Origin: Elmis aenea
Lineage: Eukaryota; Arthropoda; Insecta; Coleoptera; Elmidae
Reading direction: 5' to 3'
DNA: 64,000 nucleotides
Assembly: GCA_947652605.1 (NCBI GenBank)
Contig: OX393579.1
Coordinates: 50,722,970 to 50,786,969, forward strand
Of the stretch, positions 36,601-44,333 are shown in pieces; positions within the stretch are counted from its first letter, which is position 1, and every line of letters begins with the position of its first letter. The notes beneath the pieces were generated by a model. The model saw only the letters and a list, made by a program, of their open reading frames with translations. It ran no database searches and was not told the DNA's origin. The position numbers and the translations under genes were made by a program.

Positions 36601-39600
36601 ACCTCAGCTCCTAGTATTTCTGAGCAATTTACAACAGTTCCTGCTGTTGAACGGTACACAACTGTACAACCTGAACGAATAACCGAAGTTCCTACTGAAG
36701 GTAGAGTACTCACTGAAGGTCCGATAACAGAACAACCCGGTGCAACTGTAAGCGAAGCTGAACAAACTACAACTGAAAGACAAATAAGTGAAGGTAAATT
36801 AACTGAAACACCGGAAGTCCATGTTACTGAAGGTTATGAACCAATAGAAACTAAAGCACCAGAAGTAGAATCACATGCCACTGAAAAACCACAAATTGAG
36901 GTGACTGAACGTGTAAGTGCTCCAGTTGAGGCTGAAATTACAACTGAAACGCCAGCCGAAATAGTAACCGAAGTTTCACGTCCAAGCTCGCCTGAAGAAC
37001 CTGTAACGGTGTATGAAACAGTTGCAACAGAAAAGGTGAAACTACCAGAGTCGGAATCTCACGTAACTGAACAGCCAATAACAGGAACGCCAGAAATAAC
37101 AGTTACAGAACAGATAACTGAAAAGATTCAAACCACGGTGAAACCCGAAATCGAAGTGAAACCAACTGAAAAAGCTGTAACAGAGGGTGTAGAATTTACA
37201 ACTCAACCACAAATCGAAAAGGAGACGGAAGTTCCAAGTAGAGCAGAAACATCGGCACCTGTCGAAGTTACTAAACCTGCCGAAGAATTACATACCGAAC
37301 AACCATATACTACTGAAGCAAGCGTCGCCCCAGAAAAAGAAATTGAAAGCGCAACTACTGAGTATGTTGCAGCTGTTACAGAAAAGGCTAAGCCATTCGA
37401 AGAAACTCAACAAACCGACGAGTCCGCTTATACTGGAACCGTACCAGCCCAAGAATACGTAACGGAAGGTGTTATCACAAAAGAAACTGCAAGAGTACCT
37501 GAAAAAGAATACGTTACTGAACTGCCAGAAGCAATTGGCACAACACTAAAAACACTTGTCAAAGAAACCGAAATTACTGAACAACCGTCATACACGACTG
37601 AAGGAGAACGTATACCCGAAAAAGAAGTAGAAGTTACACAAACTGAAAGAGAGGAACTTGCCACCGAACCCTCATTAACAGAGAAAGCACCTGAAACTGT
37701 AACCGAAAAAGAACACGTACCCGAAGAAGGTGTTGTAACTGAAAAAGTATCCAGCAGCGTACAGCCAGAAGTATCTGAAATTGTTACTGAACCTGGTGTG
37801 TACACTACAGAATCTGTGAAGATATCTGGAGAAATTCAAACTGAACCAGCTGTCTTTACCACTGAAGTAGCAACTGAACCAGAACATGCAACTGAGATAT
37901 ATGCGACAAAGAAACCTCAAATTGTTCCAACAGAACCCGAAACAACCGAATCACCAGTAGAATATGCTACAGAACCTGAACTAACAACTAAATTGCCTTC
38001 TGCTGAAACTAAATTACCAACTGAAATCCCGTCCGTTGAAACCACATTACCGCATGAAGAAGTTCATACAACTGAGCATGCCGTTGATGTTAAGGAAACT
38101 GAAAAACCGGAAGTTACAGAACCAGCACAAGAAGCGGTAACACCTACTAAACAGCCTGAATATCAAACTGAGAAACCCGAAGGAACAGAAAAAGCAATAG
38201 TGAGTGTAACGGAAGCAGATCAGACAGAAAAAGAGGCACAGACAACAGAATATCCCACACACGAAGTAAAAGAAACCGAAAAACCTGCGATTGCACCAGA
38301 AATTACCACGCTAGAAGAACATACCGAAGGTGTAGAAATAGTCACTCCTGAATACACGAAGAAACCTGAAGAACTTGAACCAACTGAAAAATCAGAACTA
38401 CCAACAGTAACAGAAGAAGAGCTTGAAAAAGAAACCCAACCACCAGGCGTTTCAATAACTGAAGAAGTACCGTTAACAACCGAAAGCGAGCAGCCAAGTG
38501 TTACTCACGTTCCAGAGGTTCATAAAACGGAAGAACCAGCAACATCAGTTCCAGGCGAAGAAGTTACCGAATTGCCGCACGTAACGAGAAAGGAAATTGA
38601 AACCGAACAGGCTGTAACGGTACCAAGCGTATCTTCCTCAGAACAACCAGTCGTACATGAAACTGAAAGTGAATTAACTCCAGAAAAAACGACGGAAGAA
38701 CCCACAGCAACGGAGGGAGTGCAAGTTTCAGAAACAGTTGTGACAGAACAACAACCTGCCACTCTTGCGGAAGAAAAAGTTACGGAATATCCAGCTATTA
38801 GCACGGAAAAATCTGTTACTGAAAGTGTCAAAGAATTTGAAGAAGGTGAAACTACTGAGCCTATTGCCACTGTATCTCTTCCACCACGTGTACAAGAACC
38901 TGAAGAACCTAGCGTAACAGTAACCAAACCTGAAAAGGGTGTAACTGAATTGCCTGTTGAAGAAGAAACTGTTAGTGGTGTAGGCGTGACACAAGAACCT
39001 GAAGCCGAGGTTACTGGAACAGAACGAACATACACAGATAAACCAGAGGAAGGTGAAACACCTGCTTATGATGATGGTGCTGGAGGAGAAAGTACAGATG
39101 AACCGTTTACTACAAGACCAATACACGCAATACCTGGAGAAGGTGCCTGTTTGGTCGATGGACAAACATACGCCCACAATTCAAGTGTACCACCAATCAA
39201 TCACTGCCAAATTTCATGCAAATGCGTCAGTTCTATTGTACAGTGTGAATTTGTTAAGTGCTCACCTGCCCCAACCAATTTACAAAATTGCATGCCTGTC
39301 TACCAAGGCCCAGACAGCTGCTGTCCAACATACAGTTGCAGTAAGTTAATTTACACTACAAACTTTTTAAATGAAAAAGTTGTTCATATATTTTAATTAT
39401 CTTTTACTTTTAGCTGGACCTGAACCAGGGGATATTGAATCAGATAGTCACAAAATGGAAGCTACCACACTATCGGCCACCACAGAGAAAGTTACTGCAC
39501 CGCCAACGGAACAGCCAGGAATAATTGCTGTTAATATTTTACCGCAAACACTACCTCCAGAACTTGAATTACCACCAAAGGTTACAACGGGCGCTGCAGA

Positions 39601-42526
39601 AACAACTGAACCATCACGAGCCATAACAGAAGGCCCAGTGACACCAGCATATACAGAACAACCGGCCACTCAAACAGTTATTCCAGTTGAAGGTGAAGAA
39701 CAAGTAACGGAACAAAAACTAGAAAAACCGGTTGAAACAACCTATAGACCTGCTGTGCCCGGAGAAGACATAACAACAGAAAGAGCAGTAGAACCCACTG
39801 AAATAGTTACAGAAGGAATTTTAAGAGGACAAGAAACAACAGAAACGCCAGCAGAACACGTAACTGATGTCGAAAAAGAAACTGAAAGAGTCCCTGAAAT
39901 TAAACCCGAAGTCAGTGAATCAACAACTGAACCTTTCGCAACTGTATCGCTTCCATCACGCGGTCAAGAACCAGAAGAAATAACTGAAAAACAACCATCT
40001 GAAATAACTACGCAGGTTGGTGTAACAGAAAAAGAAGCTACCATCAAACCGGTGCAAGTATCAGAAGTTACAACTGAACTTGAAGAAGCAACAAAAGAAC
40101 CAGAAACACGACCAGAACAACCTACAGAAGGTGTCGTTACAGAATCTGTAAGTCCAGTTGAAAAGGTTACTGAAAGAACTAAATCAGAATTAACCACGGA
40201 ATACGTGACACAGCCGCCAATGTTTGCTGAAACAGAAGGAGGCACTGCCGCTCCCAGTCATGTTACAGAAGGCCCATCTCAGCCTACCGAATATGTTACG
40301 GAAACAGAATTGCCAGAGAAGTTTACTGTAAAAGCAATCGAAGGAATTGCAACGACAATAATTCCACCAAGCGAAATTGAAAAGGAAGGAACAGTAGCTC
40401 CCCATGTAACATCAGAAAAAACAACAGAAACTGGTGTTCCAGGTGAAAAGGAAACTAGTACCGAAGCAGAATTAGCAACAGAAGAGATAGTAACAGTATT
40501 ACCAGTTGGTGCACCAGGTGAAAACGAAATAGAACCTCATCCAGAATATCCACATGATTTAACAACGGAGACAGTTATTCCAAAGGATGAATTTACAACA
40601 CAGCTGCCAGGAAAGATACCGGAATTGTCTACTGAAATACCAGCCATTACCACCGAAAAATTAGAAGAGGAAGAAACAGAAAAACCATACGTCACCGTAC
40701 CAGAAATTGTTTCACCTACTGATCAAGCATATACTACAGAAAGAAGACCACTAGAACCAGAAGAAATAGTTACAGAGGCTGGAGAAAACGAGGTTCTTGA
40801 ACCTGCAGTTACTGAACGAGTAGTACCGGCAGTTACAGAAAAACCATTAGAAGCCGTACGACCATCTGAACAAGTAACAGAAGCTGCAGAAGAAGCAACC
40901 GAAATTCCAACTGAACATGCTGTGGTTGAGGAACATACTACAGAAGCTAAATTGGTAACACCTTCACTAGAAGTAGAACCCGAAACTGAATACCCAGAAC
41001 ATAAACCAGAACAGCCTGCTCAAACAACTGAAGAAATCGTAAGTGAAACAGAAAAGATAACCACGGCTGGTGTTGAATTTACAACATTAAAACAAACCGA
41101 ATTACCGGTTGAAGAACAGACAACGGTTGTGCCAGATAAGAAATATTACCCAACAACTCAACAGCCAGAAGAACCCGCTACAGTAGTATCTGCTACAGTG
41201 AAACCTGTTGTACCAGTCGAAGAAGCAATTACTGAACAAGAAGTACAATTTACCACAGAAAAACTTGGTGAAACAGCGGAAACTGAAGTGCCGTCATTAC
41301 CTCCTCGTGTTGGTGATGAAGAGGGAGTTACAGAGGGCGAATTACTTACGACATACAAACCAAGTGAAGAGAAACTTCCGGAAAAGCCTGAAGTAACTAA
41401 ACCTACAGAAGGTGTTGAAATCACAACAGAAGGTAAATTCCTCGAGGAACATACTCAAGCTGCTACAGAAGCTGTCACTCCTGGAAAGAAAGAAGAAATA
41501 ACTACAGAGACAACCGCATACACTACTGGTAAACCACCAGCAGAAGAACTTGAAACAGAAAAAGAAAGTGCGGCAACTACTGAAGGTATTGAACCAAGCA
41601 AAGAAGTTGAATACAAACCAACAGAGGGCATAACAGAGCCAGTAACCGTTAGAGAAGAAATATACACCACAGCTCCTCTACCTCTACCTACAACATTAAG
41701 AAGCGAAGGAGAAATATCTACCTCATTCGTGAGTACCTCCACCGAATCTTACGACTTTTCGACCAACGCTACCAGAGAAGCGTCTACGTCATCTCCTGTG
41801 CAATACCCAACAACTTTAGCAGAACTTTCCACGACATTACACGAATACTTAGAACACACGTCACAAGTGCCGGATTACCATGTACCATCTGACGATGATT
41901 ACGTAGAAGAAGATCAAGCTGCATTTGGTCCTGGCACTTGTCGGTACGGCGGAAAGGTCTATGTCTCTGCTCAACAAATACCTCGAGACGATCCATGCGA
42001 TTTCTGCTTCTGTTTCCGAAGTGACATCATATGCTTGCAGCAAAGCTGTCCTCCACCTATTCCAAGATGTCACGAGGAGCCAATCCGTGGATTCTGTTGT
42101 CCGCGATACGAATGTCCGGTTTCCATGGCAACCTCAGTCAATTACACAACGACAACTACGACTACAACTACAACGTTACCTCCTCATTTCATGGCTCATG
42201 CTTACAAAGGCAGAGCGTCACGTAAGGGATGTCAAATCAAAGGACAAGCTTATCAAGTTGGGGAATTCATTCAGTCAGCGTCTGGACCATGTCTTCACTG
42301 CACGTAAGTACCAAAATATGTACCATTTCTAGCTCAGTTCAGTTTTGGTGCTATTTGCCACAAATCTCTTTTTTATGAATTTCGTAGCTTGTTCTTTGTT
42401 AACAAATTTTTGTGTGTTAATAGATGCGGTGGAGATGGTCAAATGAAATGTGATCCAAAAGTCTGCAGTCCAGAGCCAATGTTAAGGAAAATGATAGCAG
42501 AGGTGGTTTCTAAGAGGAGAAGATGA
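3522..42526 (+). CDS. Tnc: Tenectin-like extracellular matrix mucin (whole gene)
   Basis: Join of seven exons: 3522-3603, 29273-29317, 34339-34548, 34604-34858, 34922-39340, 39414-42303 and 42424-42526, 2667 codons plus stop. All junctions are GT-AG and keep frame (phases 1,1,1,1,1,2). The product is a secreted giant. It has a signal peptide (1-27), VWC1 (about 49-110), VWC2 (136-197), VWC3 (225-289), a Thr/Glu/Pro/Val-rich mucin-like block (290-1606), VWC4 (1607-1670), a second mucin-like block (1671-2512), VWC5 (2513-2571), a Thr run, a half-VWC (from 2610) and a basic tail. Known: tenectin is an insect matrix/cuticle-lumen mucin with five VWC domains and a similar total length (about 2800 residues in Drosophila), and it binds integrin through RGD. 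Seen: I find no RGD tripeptide here. Identity with tenectin rests on architecture and size. Another VWC mucin is possible but less likely. Confidence 0.82.
3890..7885. repeat. Giant imperfect palindrome, about 4 kb
   Basis: The left arm (about 3890-4870) is the inverted copy of the right arm (about 6200-7885). Matching landmarks are AACAGGTCTCTTT near 4000 against AAAGAGACCTGTCG near 7787, CAATATCGCTAAC near 4090 against GTTAGCGATATTG near 7000, and CTTGGCCAAAACGT near 4729 against ACGTTTTGGCCAAG near 6302. The centre (about 4.9-6.2 kb) is unpaired and has no gene. The right arm is interrupted by a separate foldback at 7028-7713. It looks like one very large, old foldback transposon. Terminal target duplications were not identified. 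Confidence 0.65.
7028..7713. mobile_element. Foldback element, copy B, inserted in the giant palindrome
   Basis: Same family as 2122-2753. The ends are ACCAGGGAAGGTCACGATA and GAACCTCCCTTGT, with shared internal blocks (GATCGCGTTGGCCATGAAAC, TTTTGCAAGTAAAATGGTGC) in inverted pairs. Its flanks (AAAGAGAACAATCT on the left, TAAGTATCCC on the right) continue the right arm of the larger palindrome, so it inserted after that palindrome formed. Confidence 0.75.
8425..9160. other. Less repetitive intron block
   Basis: Contains a moderately GC-rich stretch (8425-8700). No protein-like frame, RNA gene or transposon end was recognised. Confidence 0.4.
9161..9300. mobile_element. Solo TA-CAGGGTGG transposon end
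   Basis: TACAGGGTGGTCTATTTTCG resembles the terminus of the foldback at 55674-56326 (TACAGGGTGGCCTATTTTC). No matching right end is found nearby, so this is a truncated copy. Confidence 0.5.
9907..10237. mobile_element. Small TA-CAGGGTGTTTCA MITE
   Basis: The left end is TACAGGGTGTTTCA and the right end is TGAAACACCTTGTA, giving TA-flanked inverted termini. The interior at 10011-10141 contains seven TTAGTC or GACTAA hexamers in both orientations. There is no coding potential beyond a meaningless short frame. Confidence 0.65.
10238..12293. other. Intron block without recognised genes
   Basis: AT-rich. Short GC-rich pieces near 11320-11370 and 11465-11500 end in GGCCCTG and resemble hAT termini, but no target duplication could be paired. 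A sequence near 10740-10900 is similar to one near 32915-33050, a dispersed repeat of unknown type. Confidence 0.4.
12294..13043. mobile_element. hAT-like non-autonomous element
   Basis: The element starts CAGTGACAGTGACGTAGC and ends GCTACGCCACTG. It is flanked by 8-bp near-identical duplications, CATTGGCC (12286-12293) and CATCGGCC (13044-13051), a hallmark of hAT insertion. A shorter, inverted copy of the left part is at 62820-63199. No open frame of note. Confidence 0.7.
14570..14707. repeat. Perfect 59-bp inverted repeat with 20-bp loop
   Basis: 14570-14628 and 14649-14707 are exact inverted complements. Each arm starts GGTGCCTGTACACCTGAGAG and contains a CTCTCGAGAG sub-palindrome. Perfect arms mean recent origin or active maintenance. 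It may be a very short foldback transposon. I see no clear flanking duplication. Confidence 0.85.
14788..15606 (-). mobile_element. hAT deletion derivative
   Basis: Termini CAGGGCCGG and CCGTCCCTG are inverted matches. The flanking 8-bp direct repeats are TGTCCTTG (14780-14787) and TGCCCTTG (15607-15614), one mismatch. It contains the C-terminal end of a hAT transposase on the minus strand (next entry), so most of the gene has been lost by internal deletion. Confidence 0.8.
15061..15297 (-). pseudogene. hAT transposase C-terminal dimerisation region (fragment)
   Basis: The minus-strand frame reads SVSVASPERSFLRIKTYRN followed by further residues ending in FAQAKARQINIS. The VASxERSFS-like motif and the trailing acidic/basic helix are typical of the C-terminal hAT dimerisation domain of the ZMYM1/TTF-type transposase group. 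The zinc-finger and DDE-like core are absent, so this is a pseudogene fragment inside the element at 14788-15606. Confidence 0.75.
15615..17599. other. Intron block, partly GC-richer
   Basis: 16030-16560 is less AT-rich than its surroundings and has a 98-codon open frame with no recognised similarity. Near 16160-16200 AGTGGTCAAG followed by GGTTCGCGGTC loosely resembles RNA polymerase III boxes but is too weak to call a SINE. 17020-17080 (CCGGGCCCGGGGCTCG, ending GGCCCTG) may be a hAT end. Confidence 0.35.
17600..18013. mobile_element. Half copy of the TA-CAGCGTC foldback family
   Basis: 17890-18013 matches the right arm of the element at 26115-26977: both contain TTAAAATTAGTTTTAG, then ACCAACTTTTATCAAGAATA, then a GACGCT end. 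Weaker repeats of the same unit occur at 17620-17720. The left terminus was not found. Confidence 0.5.
18045..18167. mobile_element. Solo end of the GATTTAAATCA hAT-like family
   Basis: Alternating AAATCAATGATTTTTGG-type sequence ends in CCAACCCTG. This corresponds to the terminus CAGGGTTG of the complete element at 61543-62591. Confidence 0.5.
19971..20294 (+). mobile_element. SINE/RTE-like 3' end inserted in the hAT element
   Basis: Contains the insect retroelement signature GATTTACCCGGCGTTGCACG, two tandem GC-rich blocks (ACTACTCGCGCTCCGCG twice), then (ACAA)n and a TATATATATAGATA tail. The GC content is far above the neighbours. It is inserted within the hAT element and is probably the 3' end of an RTE-clade retrotransposon or a SINE that uses it. 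Confidence 0.6.
20390..20720 (-). pseudogene. hAT transposase C-terminus, frameshifted
   Basis: On the minus strand 20720-20505 reads ...FESTNKRIKNLGTLFEALKT. After a frameshift near 20515 the reading continues SEPVFSVSGNFVSQIRTRLS and HDSVNVLCFLKSCF. The SE(R/P)VFSxxGN...RTRL...NxLCFLK pattern is the hAT dimerisation domain of Hobo/Ac-type transposases. The catalytic part is missing, so it cannot be functional. Confidence 0.75.
21559..21664. repeat. 29-bp inverted repeat
   Basis: 21559-21587 (starts CTCAGATTTCTTAGAAACGA) pairs with 21636-21664 (ends CTAGGAAATCTGAG). Just beyond, a motif of the type TTGGTCGAAAACGCAAATTT occurs that is also found inverted in each unit of the 446-bp array at 23731-25068. 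Confidence 0.6.
22995..23085 (+). promoter_or_regulatory. Tandem pair of RFX X-box-like sites
   Basis: GTTGCCATGGTAAT (23019-23032) and GTTGCCATGGTGAT (23069-23082) fit the RFX X-box (GTTGCC-AT-GGNAAC-like) in two diverged copies of a ~50-bp unit that also includes CCTAGGCC. RFX sites act in ciliated sensory neuron genes. Whether this site serves tenectin or is part of a repeat cannot be told from the sequence. Confidence 0.4.
23731..25068. repeat. Three tandem copies of a 446-bp unit
   Basis: Copies begin at 23731, 24177 and 24623 (AACACATTTTAATAATAG). The period is exactly 446 bp and they differ by only a few substitutions each, so the triplication is recent. Each unit contains the motif AAATTTGCGTTTTCAACCAA. 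There is no open frame across the units. Confidence 0.9.
25465..25576 (+). mobile_element. tRNA-derived SINE, left part
   Basis: Polymerase III promoter boxes are visible: an A-box-like TTGGTAAGCAACC near 25478 and a canonical B box GGTTCGAATCC at 25514-25524. A non-tRNA body follows (GTAGGGGTTTTAGGTGG). The SINE is split by the Tigger element at 25577-27498 and resumes at 27499 with AGGCAAATGCTGTGACC, ending near 27570. It is not an intact tRNA gene. Confidence 0.65.
25832..26110 (+). pseudogene. Tigger/CENP-B-like transposase fragment, frameshifted
   Basis: The frame at 25832-26017 reads SRADETALFYKCLPDKTLVH then KKNIPGIKISKQRVS. This matches the pogo/Tigger DDE core around the first catalytic Asp (aDEtgLFYk-lPdkTL). 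A shift near 26010 leads into CANSTDNHKLNLWSLVNYIK, the next conserved block (CANxTGxHKLxLlxIGKxxKP). The N-terminal DNA-binding region is missing and the reading is cut by the nested foldback, so it is dead. Confidence 0.8.
26115..26977. mobile_element. TA-CAGCGTC foldback nested in Tigger
   Basis: Starts TACAGCGTCATTCAAAAAGT and ends ACTTTTTGAATGACGCTGTA, exact inverted termini with TA. Arms contain repeated modules around GCAGACTTTTTGAATG and AAATTAGTTTTAGACCATG. A partial relative is at 17600-18013. It interrupts the transposase remains of the host Tigger element. Confidence 0.85.
27683..28869. mobile_element. Large foldback MITE, TA-CAGGGTGGTCC
   Basis: Almost the whole element is a palindrome. 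The left end TACAGGGTGGTCCAAATTCG and right end CGAATTTGGACCACCCTGTA are exact complements, and the arms pair over about 550 bp each (for instance GATAGAGAAACGGTT near 27739 with the block near 28805). Flanked by TA. The 87- and 71-codon frames inside are mirror artefacts. Confidence 0.9.
29273..29317 (+). CDS. Tnc: Tenectin exon 2 (15-residue linker)
   Basis: Poly-T tract and CAG acceptor, 45 bases, then a GTGAGT donor. It encodes APLTEQSTEMETYYP, in frame with both neighbours at phase 1. It links the signal peptide to VWC1 and supplies no domain of its own. The call rests on splice sites and frame only. Confidence 0.7.
30021..31716. mobile_element. Large foldback MITE, TA-CAGGGTGTCCCC
   Basis: Ends TACAGGGTGTCCCCATTATC and GGGGACACCCTGTA are complements, and arms of about 800 bp pair throughout (TGGTGATAGAGGACC near 30059 with GGTCCTCTATCACCA near 31665). 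Flanked by TA. No gene inside. Confidence 0.9.
31782..32622. mobile_element. Outer foldback interrupted at its centre by another
   Basis: The left arm 31782-31879 and right arm 32505-32622 are inverted copies: GCCTTTGCTAATTTTTG against CAAAAATTAGCAAAGGC, and GTTTAGGAC against GTCCTAAAC. The right end reads ATACCCTGTA, while the left end has decayed (ATACCCTACAAGG). The whole centre is occupied by the element 31880-32504. Confidence 0.7.
31880..32504. mobile_element. Inner foldback MITE, TA-CAGGGTCTC
   Basis: Ends TACAGGGTCTCCCAGTTATC and GAGAAACCCTGTA are complements. Arms pair across AAGTTGGTTAAATGGG and its complement CCCATTTAACCAACTT. It sits in the middle of the outer foldback at 31782-32622. 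Confidence 0.8.
32729..32860. repeat. Inverted repeat, about 42-bp arms
   Basis: TTTTTCGACAAAAAATCG then TTTTGTGAGTATT on the left pairs with AATACTCACAAAATAATG and TTTTTTGACGAAAAA on the right. A small hairpin, probably a decayed MITE. Confidence 0.55.
33289..33593. mobile_element. Small foldback element
   Basis: CGTTCAACCTGC at 33289 and GCAGGTTGAACG at 33582 frame arms that pair over about 120 bp (TATGTTGACAACATA against ATGTTGTCTACATAT). No coding content. Confidence 0.6.
34339..34548 (+). CDS. Tnc: Tenectin exon 3: VWC domain 1
   Basis: Phase 1-1 exon, 70 residues. Cysteines run in the VWC order: GCYY, then CLNCTCHNRMLMC, VC, DC and a CC pair ending VITC. A phase-symmetric exon carrying a complete domain is typical of shuffled extracellular modules. 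Alternative frames have no comparable pattern. Confidence 0.85.
34604..34858 (+). CDS. Tnc: Tenectin exon 4: linker and VWC domain 2
   Basis: Phase 1-1 exon. It begins with a 23-residue Ser/Thr linker, then a VWC: GCYIDRLFYTDGARVP, CELCYCIRNKTACVMQEC, GC and VCCPVRYDC. The donor GTAAGT at 34859 follows the last Cys codon plus one base. Confidence 0.87.
34922..39340 (+). CDS. Tnc: Tenectin exon 5: VWC3, mucin block 1, VWC4
   Basis: A single 4.4 kb exon. VWC3 occupies residues 225-289 (DCIYNNEVYGDGALV, CEHCYCMKGDIVC, GHCCPETYDC). It is followed by about 1300 residues made almost entirely of T, E, P, V, K, with TEK, TTE and PEE motifs and many Thr for O-glycosylation, yet strongly acidic. VWC4 (39148-39339) has ACLVDGQTY, CQISCKCVSSIVQC and DSCCPTYSC. 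The TGC A|GTAAGT donor is at 39341. Long open frames on the opposite strand reflect the GAA/ACA-rich codon bias and are not genes. Confidence 0.9.
35655..35799 (+). repeat. In-frame 18-bp tandem repeat (EKEHVT)
   Basis: Inside tenectin mucin block 1 the hexapeptide EKEHVT (one copy EKEYVT) is repeated six times without interruption. It is preceded by a diverged YEEHAT and followed by EKAPEE. At DNA level the unit is about GAAAAAGAACATGTAACA with synonymous changes. Likely length-variable between individuals. Confidence 0.9.
39341..39413 (+). other. Tenectin intron 5 (73 bp)
   Basis: GTAAGT donor and TTTTAG acceptor. The open frame reads a short way through, but the intron contains an in-frame stop (TTTTAA), so splicing is needed to join VWC4 to mucin block 2. 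Confidence 0.8.
39414..42303 (+). CDS. Tnc: Tenectin exon 6: mucin block 2, VWC5, start of half-VWC
   Basis: Encodes about 840 residues of the same T/E/P/V composition, then VWC5 (41939-42115): CRYGGKVYVSAQQIP, CDFCFCFRSDIIC, RGFCCPRYEC. A run of ten Thr follows (42145-42174) and then the beginning of a sixth VWC-like unit (GCQIKGQAYQVGEF, CLHC). The donor GTAAGT is at 42304, phase 2. Confidence 0.9.
42424..42526 (+). CDS. Tnc: Tenectin last exon: half-VWC and basic C-terminus
   Basis: TAG acceptor. It continues the sixth unit with CGGDGQMKCDPKVC, then ends in MLRKMIAEVVSKRRR and TGA (42524-42526). The unit lacks the second half of a VWC, including the CC pair, so it is a partial domain. The very basic tail contrasts with the acidic mucin blocks. 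Confidence 0.85.
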
Positions 42527-43075
42527 GCAGCAAGTGTAAAGTAGTGACTTATCAGTGCGTTATCAGTATTGTGCGAGTGATAACCAAAACGATTTTGTAA
42601 TTGATTAGTGAACCTATAAACGATTAGCATTCTCGGGTGCCAAATTGACGTAAGACTAGGTATATTGTGCCTTTGAAAAGAATAGCCCTGCGCCGTTCTT
42701 TTACCAGTGAGTGCATGTGACAGCACGTGCTAAAAGTGATGCATACGTATACTCGACTAATTATTATTTATATTGAACTTGACTGAATTTTTACAATTTA
42801 TATAGAATTTTGTACGTGTCGTATTTTGATAGCCATTTAAAATCCCAGAAGGGCTTTTTATTAAGTGTTTAATGTGTCGCACAGTGTCTGAGTTGTTTGA
42901 CTAGCAGAATATTTAATATTTGCTGTAGTTTTAAGAATTTAGAAATTAAACAATTCTTTTCTGCTACTTGAACGGTCAGACGATCTTTGTATATTTACGG
43001 ATGCTCAATATACATATAGAATATGTAGTATTTATCAATAATGATTAAAATAAATAAATTATATAAATGACCTGT
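42527..43075 (+). other. Tenectin 3' UTR with polyadenylation signals
   Basis: Runs from the stop codon to overlapping AATAAA signals at 43049-43054 and 43053-43058. No competing gene is present, and the unique sequence ends about where repeats begin. Confidence 0.6.
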
Positions 43076-43283
43076 TCACATTTGATTTTTCCCATTCGAC
43101 CCAACAAATTTTACAAATTTCCTTACTGTCAGCCAATGGCGTATGCAGGAGGGGGTTGGAAAGGGGTCGTCACCTTCCCCAAGAACCTGAACATATTTAA
43201 CTAAAGGCGTAAGTAAAGCTCCGCAGCAGAGCCGGGCCTAGAGGTAATTTCACCTGAGGCAGGAGGGTAAATTTGCGCCCCTA
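43076..43283. other. Short intergenic stretch with hAT-like debris
   Basis: AATGGCGTATGCAGGAGG near 43136 and GGGCCTAGAGG near 43228 look like hAT termini, but no target duplications or partners were found. Confidence 0.35.
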
Positions 43284-43639
43284 TACAGGGTGATTAAAAT
43301 TCGAGTTTAAGCATGGTGATCTCGCTTATTATGATAGCTAGAGTATAGGTTTAAACTTGGCAAAGTTGCTAAATTTTGTGTAATTTTTTTTAATTTAGTT
43401 TTTTTCACACTTCTACACATATTTTCTGTTTACAATGTTATATTTCTGTAATATTTCGTATCGGTTAATCGAAAATTATTGATGCCTGCTAACTTCAAAG
43501 CGAAAACAAATTGTGGGGGGCGCAAGATGACAAGCTGAAAAAAAAATGGGGGCGTGACAAGAAAAGTTTGCGCACCCCTGCGTCTAGCTACTATAATGAG
43601 CGAGATCCCCATGCTTAAACTCGAATTTCATCACCCTAT
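43284..43639. mobile_element. TA-CAGGGTGATT MITE
   Basis: The left end TACAGGGTGATTAAAATTCG pairs with the right end CGAATTTCATCACCCTATA. Inverted arms of about 65 bp include CGAGTTTAAGCATGG. A solo relative of this terminus is at 57744. Confidence 0.8.
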
Positions 43640-43816
43640 ATATATAATTTTTATTTCTAATAATCATTAAATAAAAATAAATAAATGAATGATTTTGAGA
43701 ACAAAATAAATTTATTAATTATTAAATAAAAAATCATAGAATGCAGTAATACAGTAAATTATCTATAAATGCAACTTCTATAAGTGCATCATACTCTATA
43801 AATGCATTACTCCATA

Positions 43817-44249
43817 TACAGGGTGTAGACTCGGATCACGCACATAGCAATTTCAATGGTAAAATTTTAAAAGTCGTATTCTTGCTCCCCTAATCATTTT
43901 AGAAAAAAAGTGCAAATACGTTTTTTGTAGAGAAAAAAATTCTGTATCCATCGTTATGAATAAACTTCACGTCAAAGTGACAGTATAAGTGACATTAGGC
44001 TGTGCAGTTGTCATAGCATAATTCCAAGGCAGTACAGATTTTTGTCAAAACGCGTTTTTTAATTGCTTAATTTTTAGTTATTGGAAAAAGAAAAAGTAAT
44101 AGTTATTACATTTATGGATACAGAATTTTTTTCTCTACATAAAACGTATTTGCACTTTTTTTCTAAAATAATTAAGGGAGCAAGAATACGACTTTTAAAA
44201 TTTTACCATTGAAATTGCTATGTTGCGTGATCCGAGTCTACACCCTGTA
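43817..44249. mobile_element. TA-CAGGGTGTAGACTC foldback nested in Tigger
   Basis: Ends TACAGGGTGTAGACTCGGAT and ATCCGAGTCTACACCCTGTA are exact complements, with arms of about 150 bp. It lies within the Tigger-type element at 43752-44568. Confidence 0.9.
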
Positions 44250-44333
44250 TGCAAAAACATTCTATAAACGCAACTTTCAAAAATCAAGCTACCCGTAGTA
44301 AAAACTGTCGGTGTCACAGTCAATCAATCAATC

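Noticed and set aside
37428..39177. Further minus-strand frames under tenectin exon 5
   Set aside because: Same antisense effect of Thr/Glu/Pro codon bias.
39448..42073. Minus-strand and alternative + frames under exon 6
   Set aside because: Shadows of the mucin and VWC5 coding sequence.
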